Shown here: in pieces, positions 62,647 through 64,000 of the stretch | Position numbering within the stretch: position 1 is the stretch's first letter | Layout: every line of letters begins with the position of its first letter | NCBI GenBank assembly: GCA_964019425.1 | Contig: OZ025800.1 | Span: 631,501-695,500, forward strand | Source: Flectonema sp. DT1601 | Taxonomy: Eukaryota > Euglenozoa > Diplonemea > Diplonemida > Diplonemidae | Direction of reading: 5' to 3' | Length of the DNA: 64,000 nucleotides | The notes under the pieces: model-generated | Seen by the model: only the letters and a program-made list of their open reading frames with translations | The model's database searches: none | What the model was told of the DNA's origin: nothing | Translations under genes and position numbers: made by a program

Positions 62647-63231
62647 CTAACGAACTCGAATTACAGAGTCTTCAAGTTGTATTGGTGGTATTATTTTATG
62701 TCTCATTGGTTCTGGTGTCGCAATTCGAATGTCTTGTACAGAAAACACCGGCTGTGAAGACGGATTTGGTGTCGCGGCTCGACGACTTATTTTAGTCAGT
62801 TCCGGAAATAGGGGAGCCACGTCAAATATTCTAGATTGCGAAAATGAAGAATACAAAGGACACTTTGAATTTTCTAGTAGTGAAGCAGTAATGTTTTGAT
62901 CTATTTTTGTCTTTAAATGTAAATATCTATTTTGAGAAGCTCTAAAAGGAGAATAATCTTTTGATCTGAGAGCTTCTCTGTCTAAGTTTCTCCTTCTCAA
63001 TGAAGTAGTAAACCATGAGATGCCATGTGTTTCCTTGAATTCACTCACTCCGGATGCTGTCGATTCTTTTAAACAGAATAACTGTTTAGGAAAAATACCC
63101 ATTCGAGTCTGTTCCTTGTAGTTGGTATGCTCTGCTGCTTTCTGAGTCATTGATTTTAGATTTGCTTCTTTTCGTTTTAGTTTGTGTGAGCCAAGAGGCT
63201 TGACGACGACCTCATGGCTAATAATTGTCAT
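62647..63231 (-). CDS. Hypothetical 194-aa basic protein
   Basis: Frame MTIISHEVVVKPLG...; Lys/Arg/Ser-rich and probably disordered, with no transmembrane segment or known domain. Short motifs such as FKETHGISWFTTSLRRRNLDR and FVAPLFPEL-like DVAPLFPELTKIS look conserved in style but are not recognised. The ATG follows directly on ATTTCTATTTACAG (AG at 63232-63233), one of the clearest acceptor-like sites in the window. It lies only 179 bp downstream of the HEAT giant's start in the array. Confidence 0.65.
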   Translation of the reverse strand: MTIISHEVVVKPLGSHKLKRKEANLKSMTQKAAEHTNYKEQTRMGIFPKQLFCLKESTASGVSEFKETHGISWFTTSLRRRNLDREALRSKDYSPFRASQNRYLHLKTKIDQNITASLLENSKCPLYSSFSQSRIFDVAPLFPELTKISRRAATPNPSSQPVFSVQDIRIATPEPMRHKIIPPIQLEDSVIRVR

Positions 63232-63233
63232 CT

Positions 63234-63621
63234 GTAAATAGAAATAATTTATTTACGTATTTATATTCAGAAAAAAATAGTATTTGCAAATTTCTGGACT
63301 TCAGAACTGTAACGACCTTATTCTTCTTCTACTTTTTTTTTTTAAAAAAAAAAACCAACCAAATCAATCAAAGTAACAGTTACCTAATTCCGCATTATTA
63401 CATACATTTTATTTTATTTTATTTTATTTTTTGTTCATCATTTTTTCTTTTTTTTTTTGTTATTTTACAGAAATGTTAGATAAGCGTAACAAATGAAGTC
63501 ACTTGGGACCTTCTCTGATGAAAACCTGTAGCTGGAGTATCATAGTCAAGAGACATCAGTACTGTAAGCAGCACGAGATCACTTCTAATCTAAGACTTGG
63601 AACTCCATTTCATAGACTACG
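63234..63621. other. Intergenic, about 390 bp
   Basis: Contains an (ATTTT)n tract at about 63408-63432, T-runs and a T/A inverted homopolymer near 63330-63352. No gene is seen. Confidence 0.55.
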
Positions 63622-64000
63622 TTAATATCGAGATCCAAGTAATGGAGAACTTTCTGATTCAAACATCCTTCGAGAAGGGTAAAAGATTCCCTCAGTCTCA
63701 GTAACATCAGTTGGTGCTATGGGAAAAGGCCATAACATGCTGTTTGTTGTGGATTTTGAAGACAATTTTAGTTTTTTTTCCTCCCTCCTGAAAACAATAG
63801 TTGAACACCATACCAATTCTCACCAAAAGTTGCGTAGAAGTTGCGTTCCCAACCCAAATTGTATTCGTCGTGCTGTTTTTTTTTTTTTTTTAATTTATTA
63901 ATTATGTCGTAGACCAATCGCAAAGAAGCTGTCAGTGGTACATACCTCATCTAAACTGTGGTTTTCTTCAACGACAGTTTTATTTTTAAGTAGAAGACGA
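63622..64000 (-). CDS. 3' end of a gene running off the window (partial)
   Basis: Three terminal exons can be joined: 64000-63946 (...NKTVVEENHSLDE), 63872-63814 (HDEYNLGWERNFYATFGENW) and 63787-63622 (REEKKLKLSSKST ... SSPLLGSRY stop). The first intron (63873-63945) has a GTATGT donor and sixteen A residues before its CAG. The second would be only 26 nt (63788-63813, GTATGG...TTTTCAG). If that short intron is not removed, translation ends at GGRKKN shortly after. The protein family is not recognisable from this tail. Confidence 0.55.
63788..63813 (-). other. Candidate 26-nt spliceosomal intron
   Basis: On the sense strand it begins GTATGG, has a TTGTTTTC pyrimidine stretch and ends CAG. Removal restores one frame across the two flanking exons (GEN-W-REEKK). 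It is far shorter than the 65-120-nt introns elsewhere in the window. Confidence 0.5.

Overview
The window comes from a protist nuclear genome. It is AT-rich and full of long A/T homopolymers. Its genes have classical GT-AG cis-introns, mostly about 65-120 nt. Products are typically eukaryotic: a kinesin, a sterol C-24 methyltransferase, SAS-6-like protein, a BEACH-WD40 giant, TM9SF, a Bmt5-type rRNA methyltransferase and a PA200/Blm10-like HEAT giant. From 13 kb to the right edge (51 kb) every confident gene lies on the minus strand. A splice-acceptor-like signal sits 0-38 nt upstream of nearly every start codon. Together with a tyrosine-recombinase retroelement in VIPER-like domain order, this suggests a lineage with directional gene arrays and possibly spliced-leader trans-splicing. 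Euglenozoa other than the intron-poor trypanosomatids is my best guess; dinoflagellate/perkinsid relatives are possible. The assignment is an inference.

Layout. 1-4.8 kb: no recognisable gene. 4.8-12 kb: an island of different composition. It holds a plus-strand BspA-like leucine-rich-repeat (LRR) array with very recent internal duplications, a decayed piggyBac 3' half, a fossil YR retroelement, a second truncated LRR copy, a GC-rich Gln/Glu coiled-coil fragment, and a broken DDE transposase of the 'DGAS.F..HGKG' type. This island lies where the plus-strand LRR gene and the minus-strand array converge, a transcription-convergence zone where mobile elements have collected.

13-64 kb, minus-strand array in transcription order (right to left): a partial gene at the window end, a 194-aa protein, PA200/Blm10-like, a 143-aa two-TM protein, a 1,268-aa low-complexity protein (3 exons), TM9SF (4 exons), a 3,169-aa BEACH-WD40 protein (11 exons, all phases consistent), a 67-aa membrane protein, Bmt5-like methyltransferase fused to zinc fingers (2 exons), arylsulfatase, a 608-aa polytopic membrane protein, a 100-aa protein, SAS6L (3 exons), a 1,086-aa coiled-coil protein (2 exons), an EF-hand protein, sterol methyltransferase, and an MSP-kinesin-PH-like fusion.

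The genes do not form one pathway. Several relate to cytoskeleton or basal body (kinesin, SAS6L, coiled-coil) and several to endomembranes (BEACH, TM9SF, sulfatase, SMT). The most distinctive points are the directional array with acceptor-proximal starts, the MSP-kinesin fusion, introns whose 3' ends carry long A-runs instead of pyrimidine tracts, and a probable 26-nt intron.
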